Origin: Ichthyophis bannanicus
Lineage: Eukaryota; Chordata; Amphibia; Gymnophiona; Ichthyophiidae
Assembly: GCA_033557465.1 (NCBI GenBank)
Contig: CM066031.1
Span: forward strand, 1,230,491,312-1,230,555,311
Direction of reading: 5' to 3'
DNA: 64,000 nt
Position 1 is the stretch's first letter. Each line of letters starts with the position of its first letter. This document shows positions 33,690-44,269 of the stretch, one piece after another. The translations under genes were made by a program, and so were the position numbers. Below the pieces are notes generated by a model. That model saw nothing but the letters and a program-made list of their open reading frames with translations. It made no database searches and was not told the DNA's origin.

Positions 33690-34575
33690 CCATTTGGTAG
33701 ACCTTCAAAACTGAGAATCACATAGCTCTGGTTGAACTATTTATGCCTGTGCTTCTAAGGTAATCTGTTAATAATTTCCTGGGTGATTCACAAAGCCCTT
33801 GGTTTTACAGAGGAGCCTTTCAAATTGCCCCTTTGACCTTTCCCTTGGCTTTAACACCCATTTAAAGCAAATTCCCAGATCTCTTGCCTCCTAAGTGGAA
33901 GGCCTCTTTGCAAAGGTATCTAGAAACAATTTATTTCTTTCAGCTCAAAGAATATTTTACCCTATTCTTCCTTCTGTGCTAAGCTATACTCTGATGTGAT
34001 TTAAACTAAAAGCTCTCTGCTGATTCTAGGCCGTGACTGAGTTTTAAAGTTAAACTAAAAGCTCTCTACTGGTTTTAAAAGTAAAATAAACCTTAAACTA
34101 AAATCTCTCTGCTCGGTTTTCAAAGTAAACTAAAAGCTCTCTGCCGTGACTGAGTTTTAAATTTAGACTAAGAGCTCTCTGCTGAGTTTTAAATTTAAAC
34201 TAAAAACTCTCTGCTGGGTTTTAAATTTAACTTAAAATCTCTCTGCTGAGTTTTAAATTTAAACTAAAAGCTTTTTGCTGATACTAGACTTTGATTGAGT
34301 TTTAAATTTAAATTAACAGCTCTCTGCTGATACTAGGCCCTGACTGAGTTAACAAATAGATTGGATTCTAAAATACACAGATTTATCAGTTTTAATCCAA
34401 ATAATTCCCTTTTCCCCAAGATTTAGAGAATTTCCCAGAAGTAAATACTTGCAAGTTCAGATTTCTTTCCAGCAGTAGCAGTTCCTTTTGATAGTCCTTC
34501 AAGACTGAGCATCACAGAGCTCTGGTTGAACTATTTATGCCTGTGCTTCTAGGATAAGCAGTCAACAATTTCACC
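33690..34575. repeat. Pair of about 88-bp direct repeats around a tandem array
   Basis: 33690-33776 and 34484-34572 share 'agctctggttgaactatttatgcctgtgcttcta' and flanking text in the same orientation. Between them lies a tandem array. This could be a small terminal-repeat element or a duplication. No coding sequence is present. Confidence 0.65.
33985..34370 (+). repeat. Tandem repeat, 'ctaaaagctctctgctgagttttaaa' units
   Basis: About nine imperfect units of 33-55 bp, some with the insert 'gatactaggc(c)ctgactgag'. Alternating longer and shorter units suggest a higher-order pattern. Confidence 0.8.
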
Positions 34576-34955
34576 ATATCAAGCTGCTCGTTCCTGATCC
34601 TTTTAAAGTTATTGGTAGAAGCCCCAGGGATCTTGTTTTCCAGTTTGTCATTCTTTATTATTCAAGCATTTCAAAGCAAAAGACCTGACTTGGCTGGCCA
34701 AGTTTCGGCTGTCAGCCTGCATCAGGGGTCAGTAGTGAAAATAAATCAGGATCCACACTTCCGCCTTGAGCATTTAAATAGCGCAGATAGAGAAGAAATA
34801 GCGCTATTTAAACGCTCAAGGCAAAAGTGTGGATCCTGATTTATTTTCGCTACTGACCCCTAATGCAGGCTCACAAACTGGAAAACACGATCCCTGGGGC
34901 TTCTGCCAATATCTTTAAAAGGATCAGGAATGAGCAGCTTGATACAGTGAAGAAA
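34572..34955. mobile_element. Penelope-like terminal repeat dimer (inverted)
   Basis: The two halves are inverted copies: 'gctgctcgttcctgatccttttaaag' at 34582 pairs with 34910-34940, and the centre 'aaatagcgc...gcgctattt' lies at 34785-34810. One arm holds a hammerhead-like motif. Inverted dimers of terminal repeats are a known layout of Penelope-like elements. No protein is left. Confidence 0.6.
34683..34736 (-). ncRNA. Hammerhead-ribozyme-like motif 1
   Basis: On the minus strand: 5' GACC strand, CTGATGC (core CUGANGA with last A changed), a GGCT/AGCC stem, GAAAC, a six-pair ACTTGGC/GCCAAGT stem, then C as the cleavage-site base and AGGTC closing the first stem. All three stems pair. One core base deviates, so activity is uncertain. 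Such ribozymes are known in Penelope-like terminal repeats. Confidence 0.55.
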
Positions 34956-35041
34956 GGATCCATTTAACCAACCAAAGAGTGGAAACAAAAGACTCTCAAT
35001 CCGTCTCAGGAAATCAGAGTTGCTGCAGTATTGGCGCCATT

Positions 35042-35089
35042 ACATCCCTGAAGAAGGCAAGCGCCGAAACACGGCTTGTGTTGGGTGTG
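35042..35089 (+). ncRNA. Hammerhead-ribozyme-like motif 2
   Basis: acatcc (35042-35047) pairs with gggtgt (35083-35088, one G-U). Core CTGAAGA lies at 35048-35054, GGC/GCC stem at 35056-35065, GAA at 35066-35068, and an ACAC/GTGT stem at 35069-35081 followed by T as the site base. There is one extra A at the foot of the second stem. All conserved core positions otherwise match. The surrounding text fits a Penelope-like terminal repeat. Confidence 0.65.
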
Positions 35090-35462
35090 GCTACGCTGTA
35101 CCCATGGGTAAAGTTCCTGAACGTTTTTTGGTAGTCTCGCTCCTTTTGTCCTGTCCCTCTATATAAATATATACATCGTTTTGTTAGTGTGCTTGTCTTT
35201 GGAAGAATTCTATGGATTTTGCAGAACTTTGCAGATCTCCCACAGACTTTTTTGCAAGCTCAGATGTGATCTTCAAGTTTCACACCAATCTAATCGTCAC
35301 CATTGTTATTGCAGTAATATTTACAGCCATGAAAAATATAATTTAGAAGAGCTAATGATTTTTGAGAGTTAGTAGAATCCAAAGGTGAGGATCAATTCAT
35401 CTCGAGCTGGTGTTTTTGGTTCTTTAGATCTAGCTGATAGTAATCAATTCAATATCCTAGAA

Positions 35463-35635
35463 CAAGGGTTCTCAACTCAGTCCTCGGGACACACCTAGCC
35501 ACAATGAATATGCATGAGAGAGATTTGCAGTCAATGGAGGCAGTGTATGCAAATCTTTCTCATGCATATTCATTATGGTTATCCTGAAAACCTGACTGGC
35601 TAGGTGTGTCCCGATGACTGGGTTCAGAATCCTTG
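35463..35635. mobile_element. hAT-type MITE, 173 bp
   Basis: Ends CAAGGGTTCTCAACTCAGT and, reverse-complemented, CAAGGATTCTGAACCCAGT. Flanks tcctagaa and tcctagta match at 7 of 8. The centre is palindromic, with 'gaatatgcatgagagagatttgca' mirrored by 'tgcaaatctttctcatgcatattc'. Confidence 0.85.
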
Positions 35636-35669
35636 TCCTAGTATATATCTTTTAAACATTAAAATGGTA

Positions 35670-36475
35670 ATGTAAATGAATTTATCTATTTATATTTGAT
35701 TTCACGCCTAACCAAAAAATGCTCAAGGTGAATTACAATTAAAATAGTATGCAGCCAAGGGCATTTTACACTGTATAGATACAGGCACACCTCATTAAAA
35801 CCCATTTATTTTACAGTTAATGCTTACACCGTGCATACTTTTATACTTGACCTGTTACGTACTTAACACAGAATTTAAGGTGCAAAACTGGTTTATAAAA
35901 GTACCCTCTATCAGTGTAATCTAACTCCCTGCAATTGGCCCAGTTATTGCCAAATCATAGTCACTGATTAGAAATATCTTGCGTGGCTACCGTGGGTAAT
36001 ACTAAGCATATTTTAACCATTTTCTGAAATTGTATACTGTATAATCAGCTGCTAGATGGGATTCCTAACAAAAGGAAGATTCCATAATCTGGGACCAAAA
36101 TAAGACAATGTTCTCTGTCATGTGCTTTACAATTTAATATAATCGGGTACTTTAAGTAGTGATTGGTGCAAGGATTGAAGAGATCTCTGATGTGTAGGAA
36201 ATGAGCTCTGAAGACAAATAGCAAGGAAGGCCAGAATGAACTATACAAAAGACTAGACATACAGTAAATCATCGGGTCTAGTGTTCAAGTGGGAGCCAGT
36301 GAAAAGGAGAAAGAATTGGAAAGATATGATCTCTAGATTTCTTTCCTGTCTCAAATCTTGCAGCGGTATTACGGAGCAGCTGAAGGCGTTTCAGTTGCTT
36401 CTTAGGAAGGAAAGCAAAACAGACATATGCATTTGCTTTGGTTTGATCAGTTATATTTAAAACCATGTGTTAAAA
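35670..36475 (-). mobile_element. L2-like LINE fragment with RT C-terminus
   Basis: The minus-strand frame at 36466-36278 reads KKQLKRLQLLRNTAARFETG and FPILSPFHWLPLEH, the L2-type block. Toward 35670 it ends with a 'ttgagcattttttggttagg...ataaat' type tail. The middle part is too decayed to read. Confidence 0.6.
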
Positions 36476-36534
36476 GTGATAAACTGGATTTTTCCCAGTG
36501 ACACATGATAAATTTGTTTTAAATGTTTCCCTAG

Positions 36535-36600
36535 TGACTGCTTCATACCTGACAACCCGCTTTTCCTGCAGTGCAACAGCACAATACAGAACAGCCATGT
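36535..36600 (+). CDS. Candidate internal exon, unrecognised host gene
   Basis: A 66-nt segment between acceptor 'tttccctag' and donor 'gtaagt' (36601). With the preceding exon it completes serine and reads DCFIPDNPLFLQCNSTIQ, ending NSH plus two bases of valine. Two cysteines and an NST glycosylation-type site suit an extracellular or lumenal protein. Phases 2 and 2 fit both neighbours. Short length limits confidence. Confidence 0.4.
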
Positions 36601-36735
36601 GTAAGTAGAATACCAGATTCACAAAGGCTTCCCTCTTATCTGTCTCTCGTTACACAGAAGCAAATGTTTTTCATGAATGATGTAAAGTAAGTAGAGGTCA
36701 ACAAAAGGTTGTGCTGCTGATGAGCAGGTCTAAAC
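36601..36735. other. Intron start, no feature
   Basis: Begins with the consensus donor gtaagt. Nothing else is recognised. Confidence 0.3.
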
Positions 36736-37265
36736 TCAAGGAGCCTGATTTTCGAAGGGATTTACACGGGTAACTTCCCTAGTTACCCGTGTAAATGACT
36801 TATCCTGAATTTTTGAAGGGCGCTTACATGAGTAGTATCATTCGAAAATCCCGGATATGTCCCTAACGCGCTCAGATGCTATCTATTTAGCATCGGGGCG
36901 TGTTGGGCCATTCTGGGGTGGAGCAGAGGCCGGCCATGATGCTACCCATGTAGCACTGATTTTCGATGCTACACGGTTAGCGCTCTGTGCCTTAAAGATA
37001 GGCGTGGGAAAAGCTCGCCGTGTAGCATTGAAAATTGGTGCTACATGGGTAGCTCCTGCAGCTTCCTTGCTGTGCAGCAAGACCCGGATTTTTATGCCAG
37101 AGCCACATATGACCCCGGCATGGAAAGTCGAAGTTAGGTGGGAGGGGGGCAGACTATGCACTGATACAGCGCATAGCACTGCCCGGCTCAAAATCGGGCC
37201 CAAGGAATATTCAGATTGCTGGTGCTGCATTTAACTTAAGCCAGTCACTGGCTGAAAATCCACCC
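36736..37265. repeat. Palindromic repeat, MITE-like
   Basis: Starts 'aaggagcctgattttcgaaggg' and ends 'gctgaaaatccacccc', with an internal 'tttacacgggtaac...gttacccgtgtaaa' hairpin (36770-36800) and repeats of 'gctacacggttagcg'/'gctacatgggtagc'. The minus- and plus-strand frames here are mirror images. No transposase. Confidence 0.55.
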
Positions 37266-38287
37266 CACTGTTTATATTTCTGCCCATCACAGTGGGCATG
37301 TTTTGAATAGTCTGATTTATAAATCAAATTCAATGAATAAAATGTTTTTTAATCTCTGTGTTTAAGCTGGAGCTAATAGTTCCACTTTACTGCCTGAGGT
37401 TTTTCTAAGTGGAGACAGAGGTTCCTAAAGTTGGAAGCAAGCTGGAAAGTGCAGACTTAAACTGTGGCACAACGGCATGTTTCCCCTTCCTCTATTAATA
37501 GACTCAGGCTCTTAGGGACTCGGTGTGGAGGCCTGTGTAAGTCTCACTGGAGAGGCAGGGGCTGTGTGGGTGGGACGGGTTAGTGTATATGAAGCATTTC
37601 TGTCTAGTACTGTATGTAGATATGTATTTGTGCGTTCGTGTGGGGATATATACTGTGTTGGCTAGTATTGTGTTTGTGGGAGGGAGGTATATGAGGGAAG
37701 TGGCATATGGAGTGCATGTGTGTGGGTCAGTTGAGGGATTCATATTGGGTGTGGGGGGTGGCTGGTGGTATATGGGGTGAAGGTTGAGGTGCTAGGGAGT
37801 ACTATGTTTTTGAGAATGTGGGGCTGTGAGTATAGTAGCACGTCATCCTTTTCCCATATTTTCTCCATTTTCAGCCTTCTCTGCACTTTCCTTTTTCCCC
37901 CCTCCCAACTCCCTTTTTCTCTTTTCACCCGTCTCCTAGCACTCTTCCCCTTCTCTCCCCTCCCCCCTCCAGTTTCTGTCATCTGCTTTGCTATGCTTCT
38001 TCATCGTCGGAGGGATCTGGGGGTTGCTTTTTGAGTTCCTGGCAGCAGAGGTTCAGGAGAAGGGACTTCAGTCACCACTGCTGCTGGTCTGCTGTGCCTT
38101 CTGGTGGCAGGACCTCCCCTCCCTACCAACTCTCTGCTTAACGCCCAAGTGGCTACTAAGTCTTCATCCAGTGAAGGGGTGGAGACTTCCCCCAGCTGCT
38201 CCACTTGTGCCATTGCAGTTCTGCTGAAATCTTCAGATGGCAGAGACATGGAAACCCTTGCCAGTAGGTGCTATCGCTCAAGTGAAT
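37266..38287. other. No gene recognised
   Basis: GT-rich (37560-37790) and pyrimidine-rich (37850-37980) stretches. Frames overlap on both strands without domains. Confidence 0.3.
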
Positions 38288-38467
38288 AAAACAACGTTAC
38301 TTACCTGTAACAGGGTTCTCCGTGGACAGCAGGATAAGTCAGCCACACTTGGTGACGTCATCCGACGGCGCCGAGACGGAAGTACTCTCCATAGCTCAGA
38401 AGGGCTTTTCGCCCTTCTGAGCATGAGCCAACTGGCCGCACCCCCGGCCCGCCCCTAGCTAGCCAGT
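38288..38467. repeat. ITR of non-autonomous DIRS (low side)
   Basis: Identical, inverted, to 44270-44387 from 'gtcagccacacttggtgacgtc' through 'ctagctagccagtt'. It contains its own small hairpin 'agaagggcttttcgcccttct' at 38399-38420. Confidence 0.9.
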
Positions 38468-38547
38468 TCGTCACTAGCTGAGCCATTGCCGCTAGGAGGC
38501 GGGCGCCGGTCCGAGGCCGACCCCTTCCAGGGGAGGAGGGTGGGTAT

Positions 38548-38650
38548 GTGTGGCTGACTTATCCTGCTGTCCACGGAGAACCCTGTTACAGGTAAGTAAC
38601 GTTGTTTTCTCCTAGGACAAGCAGGATGCGTCAGCCACACTTGGTGCCTC
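38548..38650. repeat. Internal complementary region of non-autonomous DIRS
   Basis: 'ggctgacttatcctgctgtccacggagaaccctgttacagg' is the complement of the low-side terminus. It runs through 'taagtaacgttgttttctcc' into 'taggacaagcaggatgcgtcagcc', the complement of the high-side terminus. Confidence 0.9.
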
Positions 38651-39384
38651 CCAAGCTACCAAGTGCTGTGGTAGAAGAAGGGGTAGCCGAGGTAATGGCT
38701 TCTTGTTACTCTTGTACTTACTGGTGTACCCTGGGAGACTTTGAAACAGTATCTGTATCGTGAGGTAGGGTTAACCGTAACCGCATCGCTATCGTGAGGT
38801 AACTGTAGCAGCCCTGTTACTGTTGCTGTTAACTGCAACAGCACCGTTAGATAGGGCTAACAAGCCAGGGTACCAGATTCCTACTGGTGCAGCCTGGGAT
38901 GATAATGGTGTGCCTGTAGATGGCGGAATTGTGTAGGTGCAGTGCAAGCATGCAGCGATAGCTAGCACGTGTCCCCGAGATGCTGAGCGTGAGACCGCGG
39001 TCCCAGCGTGCCGTAGCAGATTACAAGAGCATACGGCAACCTGTAGTCCCAATGCGTGTAAGCGCCGTAGTAGGGATACACGAGTCTAGGCAGATATGAG
39101 TAATGCGACGAAGAGTATAATGCCGCCACAGTGAGGGTGGAACCGTGTACTGGCACAGGACATTGGTGGATACTATGAACAGCCTCCCTGAGAGCGAAAA
39201 GAGGGAAGCTTCAGACCACAATAGGGAAGCGAGTGAAGCTTCAAGACCACTATGTCCAAGAGTCAGTCTCAGGCCCAGTCGCATGGCAGGCGAAGAGTTT
39301 ATCCATGTTGTGAAGGTCTTGGACAGTGTGCAATGCAATGATATTTTACCGGGCGGCCCAGGCACACTTGGGGCCTCCGGTTGG

Positions 39385-39595
39385 TGATGGATTCTTCGGA
39401 GCAGCACAGCCGCAGGTTGTTGATGGACTCTTTGGAGCGGCACAGCCGCAGGTCGGTGATGGACTCTTTGGAGCGGCACAGCTGCAGGTTGGTGATGGGC
39501 TCTTTGGAGCGGCACAGTAGCGGCACAGCTGCAGGTTGGTAATGGACTCTTTGGAGCGGCACAGTAGATGGACTCTTCGGAGCTGGACTCAGTGG
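39385..39595 (+). repeat. Tandem repeat of about 36 bp in DIRS interior
   Basis: Units of 'gatggactctttggagcggcacagccgcaggttggt' repeat five to six times with small changes. The frames across it (such as HHQPAAVPLQRV on the minus strand) are repeat translation. Confidence 0.85.
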
Positions 39596-39674
39596 AGCGA
39601 TGAACTTTCCGAGCATGCCGACGTCGTAGTTTGAGCCTTTGTGGGATTGGTAAACTAAGGGGACTGGGTTGTCA

Positions 39675-39755
39675 GGAGCCCCAGTTGGGTTTTGAACCTG
39701 TGACCTTCTGGTCTTGCAGGCACGGGCTGTGTCTGCTACACCACACTGTGGCCAC
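39675..39755 (-). repeat. tRNA-like segment 1
   Basis: The minus strand reads 'tgtggtgtagcagacacagcc' (A-box-like) and 'cagaaggtcacaggttcaaaacc' (B box GGTTCAANNCC). Spacing fits a tRNA-derived promoter, but the acceptor stem does not pair, so this is not a tRNA gene. Confidence 0.5.
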
Positions 39756-39960
39756 GGGAGTTACTGCCCTAGTTGCTGTTGCACTAGTAGTGTGCGTGTG
39801 TGTCCTGTGCGCCTAATTGCATAGGTCTGAGATGATCCAGAGTATGGACCCGCAGGCAACGGCTGGCTGATGTCCGTGGTCCCACAGACGGTTCCTGCAT
39901 GACATCATGAAGTATTCCGAACCGCTGTCCAACAGTCATACTTGATATGAGTTCAACTTA

Positions 39961-40509
39961 TTAGCGTAGGGGTGGTACTGGGCTGGGCAAGGGCAGGAGT
40001 ATTGAGGCAGCGAGGCTGTTGAACGCAGTCGCTGGGCCAGCGATCACAAGGGGATTTAGGGACCTGTCTTGTTGCTGGTGCTTGCGCAAGGCTCTGTAGG
40101 ACTCACGCAGTCGGTCCGGTCTGAGTAGCACCTGGCAATCGGCTTGGGCTAGTTTCGCAAAGACTACTACTATCCCATGCAGTGATGCCAGGACTTCACC
40201 TGCAGTGAAAACTGTCGGTAACTGCACTTTCTGGAGCGAGACCGGAGCGAGACCATTCAGTGTCGACAATTTCAGGGAGGCACAGCAGTGGATCATTGTC
40301 GCCATCTGTGAAGGACAATACAGTGAGGGAACTGTAGAGATGGGACTAAAGCGCTGCAGGCAGGGCATGCAGTGGGCAGCTGGAGCACAGGCTGGCCTAG
40401 GCTGGGAGGCAGCAAGGGCTAGTTGCTGCTGCACTAATGTGATTGAGATGGCCTGGGCTCTGCCCAACTTAACTGTAAGCTTTCCTGTTGTCCACACGGG
40501 GCCGTGCAA
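39961..40509 (-). other. 182-codon open frame in DIRS interior, no domain
   Basis: Leu/Ala/Pro-rich frame with no motif I can name. It lies where RT or recombinase would be in a complete element but has none of their signatures. Probably incidental. Confidence 0.2.
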
Positions 40510-41344
40510 TTAGAGGTCTGCCCCGGGGAATTAGTGGTCCGCCTTTAATGGCCCTGGGTTTAGATGCTACCCGTGGTCCGTTTGAGAGCAGATGCTCTTC
40601 CTAGGTCCCCACGTGGATGAGAGCAGAATCCGTCAGTGTGCGTCTTCCAGAGGGTGGAATTTGCTTGGCCGTGGTAGGGCAGGTTTTGATCTGTGACTGC
40701 CCTGTACATTATCCGAGCAGGCCTTAGAACGCAGAGCTGTTGCGGCACTCTGCCGGTGTGCTTCAGTCCTAACCAGGTCTGTTGCCAGGACACTGACCCC
40801 TGATGATAGACGATAGGTGCCTGCCCTTTAATTGCTCATAATGAGAGGAGGATCCTATCTGATCCCCTTGCTGGTGTGGAGACTGTCACTCTGCAGTCAT
40901 GCCCATAGTGGTTTGGTTTGTAGTGTTGCGGGTCTCTTGGTCCATGGACGGGACCAACCTGTGATGCAGCTCCAAGGCACCTTGGTTGTGGTTAGAGTAA
41001 CACGCTGTGGTCGCAGCAAGGTTGTGGAGTCCATGATGAGTCCATCAACTCTCTGGTACCAACTGTTGAGTCAACTACCCACCCTGACCTTTCTCGGGTA
41101 CTGAGGATGGTGCGGAAACCTGTCATGGTGCTGTGGCGTCGATGTGCACTACAACCGCATCCAGCTGACGCGAGGCCTCCATTTGGAGATCGGAGTCTGG
41201 TCTTGCTAAGTCACCAGATGTGCCTGGCAAGCAACATTTGATCCTGTATCCAACACATTGCATGCTGGGCTGTGTATGTCTCCTATTGCTACCGGCGGGC
41301 AAAGGGTACTGGTATGCCCGCCCCTTAGATATGGGGACTGGGTT

Positions 41345-41425
41345 GGCAGGAGCCACAGCTGGCACTTGAACCTGTGACCTTCTGCTCCTGAACACACCGG
41401 CTGTGTGTAATGCACCGCTGCGTTG
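41345..41425 (-). repeat. tRNA-like segment 2
   Basis: The minus strand reads 'gcggtgcattacacacagccgg' and 'cagaaggtcacaggttcaagtgcc'. It is a diverged copy of the segment at 39675, including the flank 'ggggactgggttggcaggagcc'. Confidence 0.5.
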
Positions 41426-42334
41426 TACTCGCATGTGCCTTCTACCGGCCAGGTGCCAGAGTGTGAGGTAGTCCTGACGGTTGTCCCTAGACGACAAGCG
41501 CTGCAGGAACAGGGAGACTGTCGAGTCTGAGATGGAAGGCGGTCCCCGGCCTGATTTTTGGATGTTATACTTGCCTCAGGTGTTCCGACCTTAGAGTATT
41601 ATACTATCATATGTTGATTCTTAACACTGTGATGCGGAGAGCCGTCCGCTCTCATGAAGAGGCTGGTTACTGGAAGTTTCCGCTTGTTATCTGTTGTCCC
41701 CATCAGCCTATGGGGTGTTGAGTATAGGGTCAACCATGCGTGACAGTGGTTGAGTATGGGCCGACCATACTGCAAGGATGGGAGGCATTCCTAACGGAAG
41801 GGTTGATTACATTCCAACCGACCCTGAACAGCGCAGGGCAGTGGCCACCTAAACTAATCTTTCTTCCAACCTTAATCACTGCGATGCCAGAGCTTCCCGC
41901 TGCAGTAGTTGTGGGAGCGCGGGTGCAATACGAGTGGGGGCCTGTCGGTCCCTGCCCTTTTCCTGCGAGACCTATTCCGCCTGCTCGTTGATAGGCACCT
42001 TTGATAGGCACGCTGTGAAAGTGGGCCTAGCCAAGAGCAGAGGACAGTGGGCCTAGCCCAAGAGCGGAGGTCTGGAAGGGAATAAGTCTTGGTAATGGCA
42101 GTCGTACCATACTTGCCAATTTTTACTTCGAGAGCTGAAGGTTTGACTAGGGAATCCACCCCAGGCCTCTTTCGCGCCCGAGAGAATCCGTAGGGGTGGG
42201 GAGACTGGTGTCATTTGGGTCCAGATGCGATTGTGTGCCGACGGTCATCCTTTTAGCACTGTACAGCGGAATGGAGTTACTGCATCCACCGCTGAGATAT
42301 CCTCAGCATGCGCCTCTTGCAGAGAGGCCTCATA

Positions 42335-42400
42335 ATACACCTTGCCTCAGCCAGCCTTGTTCATTGAGCACTGTGGGGAATTGAACCCCTGATCCTTGCA
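42335..42400 (-). repeat. tRNA-like segment 3
   Basis: The minus strand has 'gatcaggggttcaattccccacag', a T-arm-like hairpin with a perfect B box (GGTTCAATTCC). The rest of a cloverleaf is not clear. Confidence 0.4.
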
Positions 42401-42589
42401 CCATTGTTTAGAGTTGATAACCGTCTGTCACCAAGGTGGTGTACATTAGTGATATTTCAAGATTCCACTCCCCTATCCCACCTGGGGGGAGTGCAGAAGG
42501 CAAATGAGGAGGACTGATCATATCAAGGCGGCTCTGTATGTAGTGAAGGCATGAAGTAGTGCTCAGGTGGGCAATCCTGTTATATGTAA

Positions 42590-42700
42590 CTCCGAACAGC
42601 CTGTTGTTCTGGTTTTTGTTTTTGTTCTCTGTAAACCGCGCTGATGTCGAAGAGTGCGGTATAAAAGAAATTAAAATAAATAAAATAAAAATAAATAAAT
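42590..42700 (+). mobile_element. L2-like LINE tail inside the DIRS element
   Basis: 'cagcctgttgttctgg...gtaaaccgcgctgatgtcgaagagtgcggtata' with an (aaataaat) tail. Nearly the same text ends the LINE at 48180-48270, so it belongs to the same family. Confidence 0.75.
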
Positions 42701-42799
42701 ATTGATTATAATCAAATTCATGGTGTGGCTGAAGCAGGGTTTGAACCTGATGATCCTGGTTCAAGTCCGCAGTCTGAACCATAGGGCTGTGCTCACTTG

Positions 42800-44269
42800 C
42801 TTGTGGATGGGCATCTTGCCTCGAGAGCAGAACAGGGCCCTATTCACGCTGTCTTCGGCTGGTGGCGCTGTGCCTGGAGCGGGTGCGCTTTTCGCACCAG
42901 AAATGAGAACTGAAGATGATCGCGCCCAATTGCCTATCCGGTCCGGCCACGGGCTGTGCTTCTTGGTGAGAGTAGCCACCAAGGGAGAGGAGCAGAGCTG
43001 CCTTCAGGGTAGTCGCTGTGCGTGAGGAGCAGGAGCTGCTCTGCCGGGGAAGAAGCCGCGCTGCGAGAGGGGAGCAGGAGCACTGCTCAGTGAGTGTAAG
43101 CTGACATCACTTTGAACTGCGCCGGCCAATGGCGCTGCGGAGTAGGGGCTGGCCGTGATGTCTGGGGCGACTCTGCGCCGAAGGACCATCGGCGCCGACG
43201 GAGGAGAAGCCCCTCCTTTCTGGGGGAATGCCTCCACGCTGAAGCATCATTGTTGCCAATGAAGATCGGCCCCTACTTCCCGCTGGCTGAAAAGCTTCCT
43301 TTTCGCCCTTTGGATCGGGCCGGGGGCGCATCCGCGCCAAACAAATCACCGGCGCCGATGGAGGAGCACCTGTTGGATCAGCATCGGCAATCAGGGCATT
43401 CCCCCTGGACGGCGCCGACGCTGAAGGGCGGAGCCATAGAGTTGGAGCCCTCGGCGCGGAAGCCAAGCGTGCTGTGTAAGCGGTTCCTCCTCCGTTGGAG
43501 ATTGAGTCAGCACCGACCAATGGCGCCATAGGGGGAGGAGCCTGGCCCGTGAGGTCAAGTGAAGATGGCCGCCGCCATGGGAGCCACATGGCAGGCCAGA
43601 TCGGGGCGCAGCAAGGCATCTACCGGGAGAAGAAGGATCGGAGGGAAGTCAATCGTAGGGAGCAGGAGCCACCGGAGTTCTTGGGATGCCTGTCCCTCCC
43701 ATCCCAGCCGAAGGGATGCAGAGGAGCACCGCAGGGGTCCCAGAGTAGGGCTGTCCATCGGGTAAGAGCAGCTGGGGATGGAGGCCTCAGAGGCACATCC
43801 CGGCTGCAGGGGGAGACGGCGACAACGACTTCCGCACAAGATGTGCTGCCTGAACCCGAGCCCCGCACTCATATTCTGGAGAAGGGGGCATTCAAGAGGG
43901 GACCACCGTGGACGGATGCCAAGGCCCTCCTGGGCTGCCGCGCTGGCCGTGACAAGCACTGGCGACAAAAGCATTGTCTGTGTCCGTTAACCACCGTCTT
44001 AGCTCAAGCCCCAAGGGGGTACAGGAGGATAGAACCATGCCCCTTCGGTTCCCAGCCATTGCTGTAACCTTTAGGTTGCTCCTCTGCTCCGGTTAGCAGC
44101 GTGAGATTCTGGCTGGCTGAAGAGCTCTGCAGAGAAGGAGAAGAGAGAAAGGTAATTTTTAATTTACAATACATACGGTGTAGAAGAGAAATTCTCCGGA
44201 TGATTTTAAAGTTGGTTTGATTGTTTTGTGGAGAGTAGCAAAATCCGTCTTGCTGGCAAGGCGGAAGAA
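42800..44269 (-). pseudogene. Presumed gag remnant of non-autonomous DIRS
   Basis: The sequence is GC-rich with many 'ggcgccgac' blocks, like 7800-8600 of the complete DIRS, and sits at the matching place. Frames on both strands (for example 43495-44067 plus, 43107-43619 minus) lack the Cys-rich start. Assignment rests on position and composition only. A short frame-free stretch from 44070 leads into the ITR. Confidence 0.35.

Noticed and set aside
39021..39616. Minus-strand frames with repeated 'QRVHHQPAAVPL' peptides
   Set aside because: They come from the 36-bp DNA tandem repeat; no domain, start context or conservation to support a protein.
42720..42790. Possible true tRNA gene (two B-box-like sites)
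   Set aside because: The acceptor stem does not pair and the boxes are on opposite strands; kept only as tRNA-like sequence.
43495..44067. 190-codon plus-strand frame in the non-autonomous DIRS
   Set aside because: GC-rich, overlaps frames on the other strand, no motif, and points against the element's orientation.
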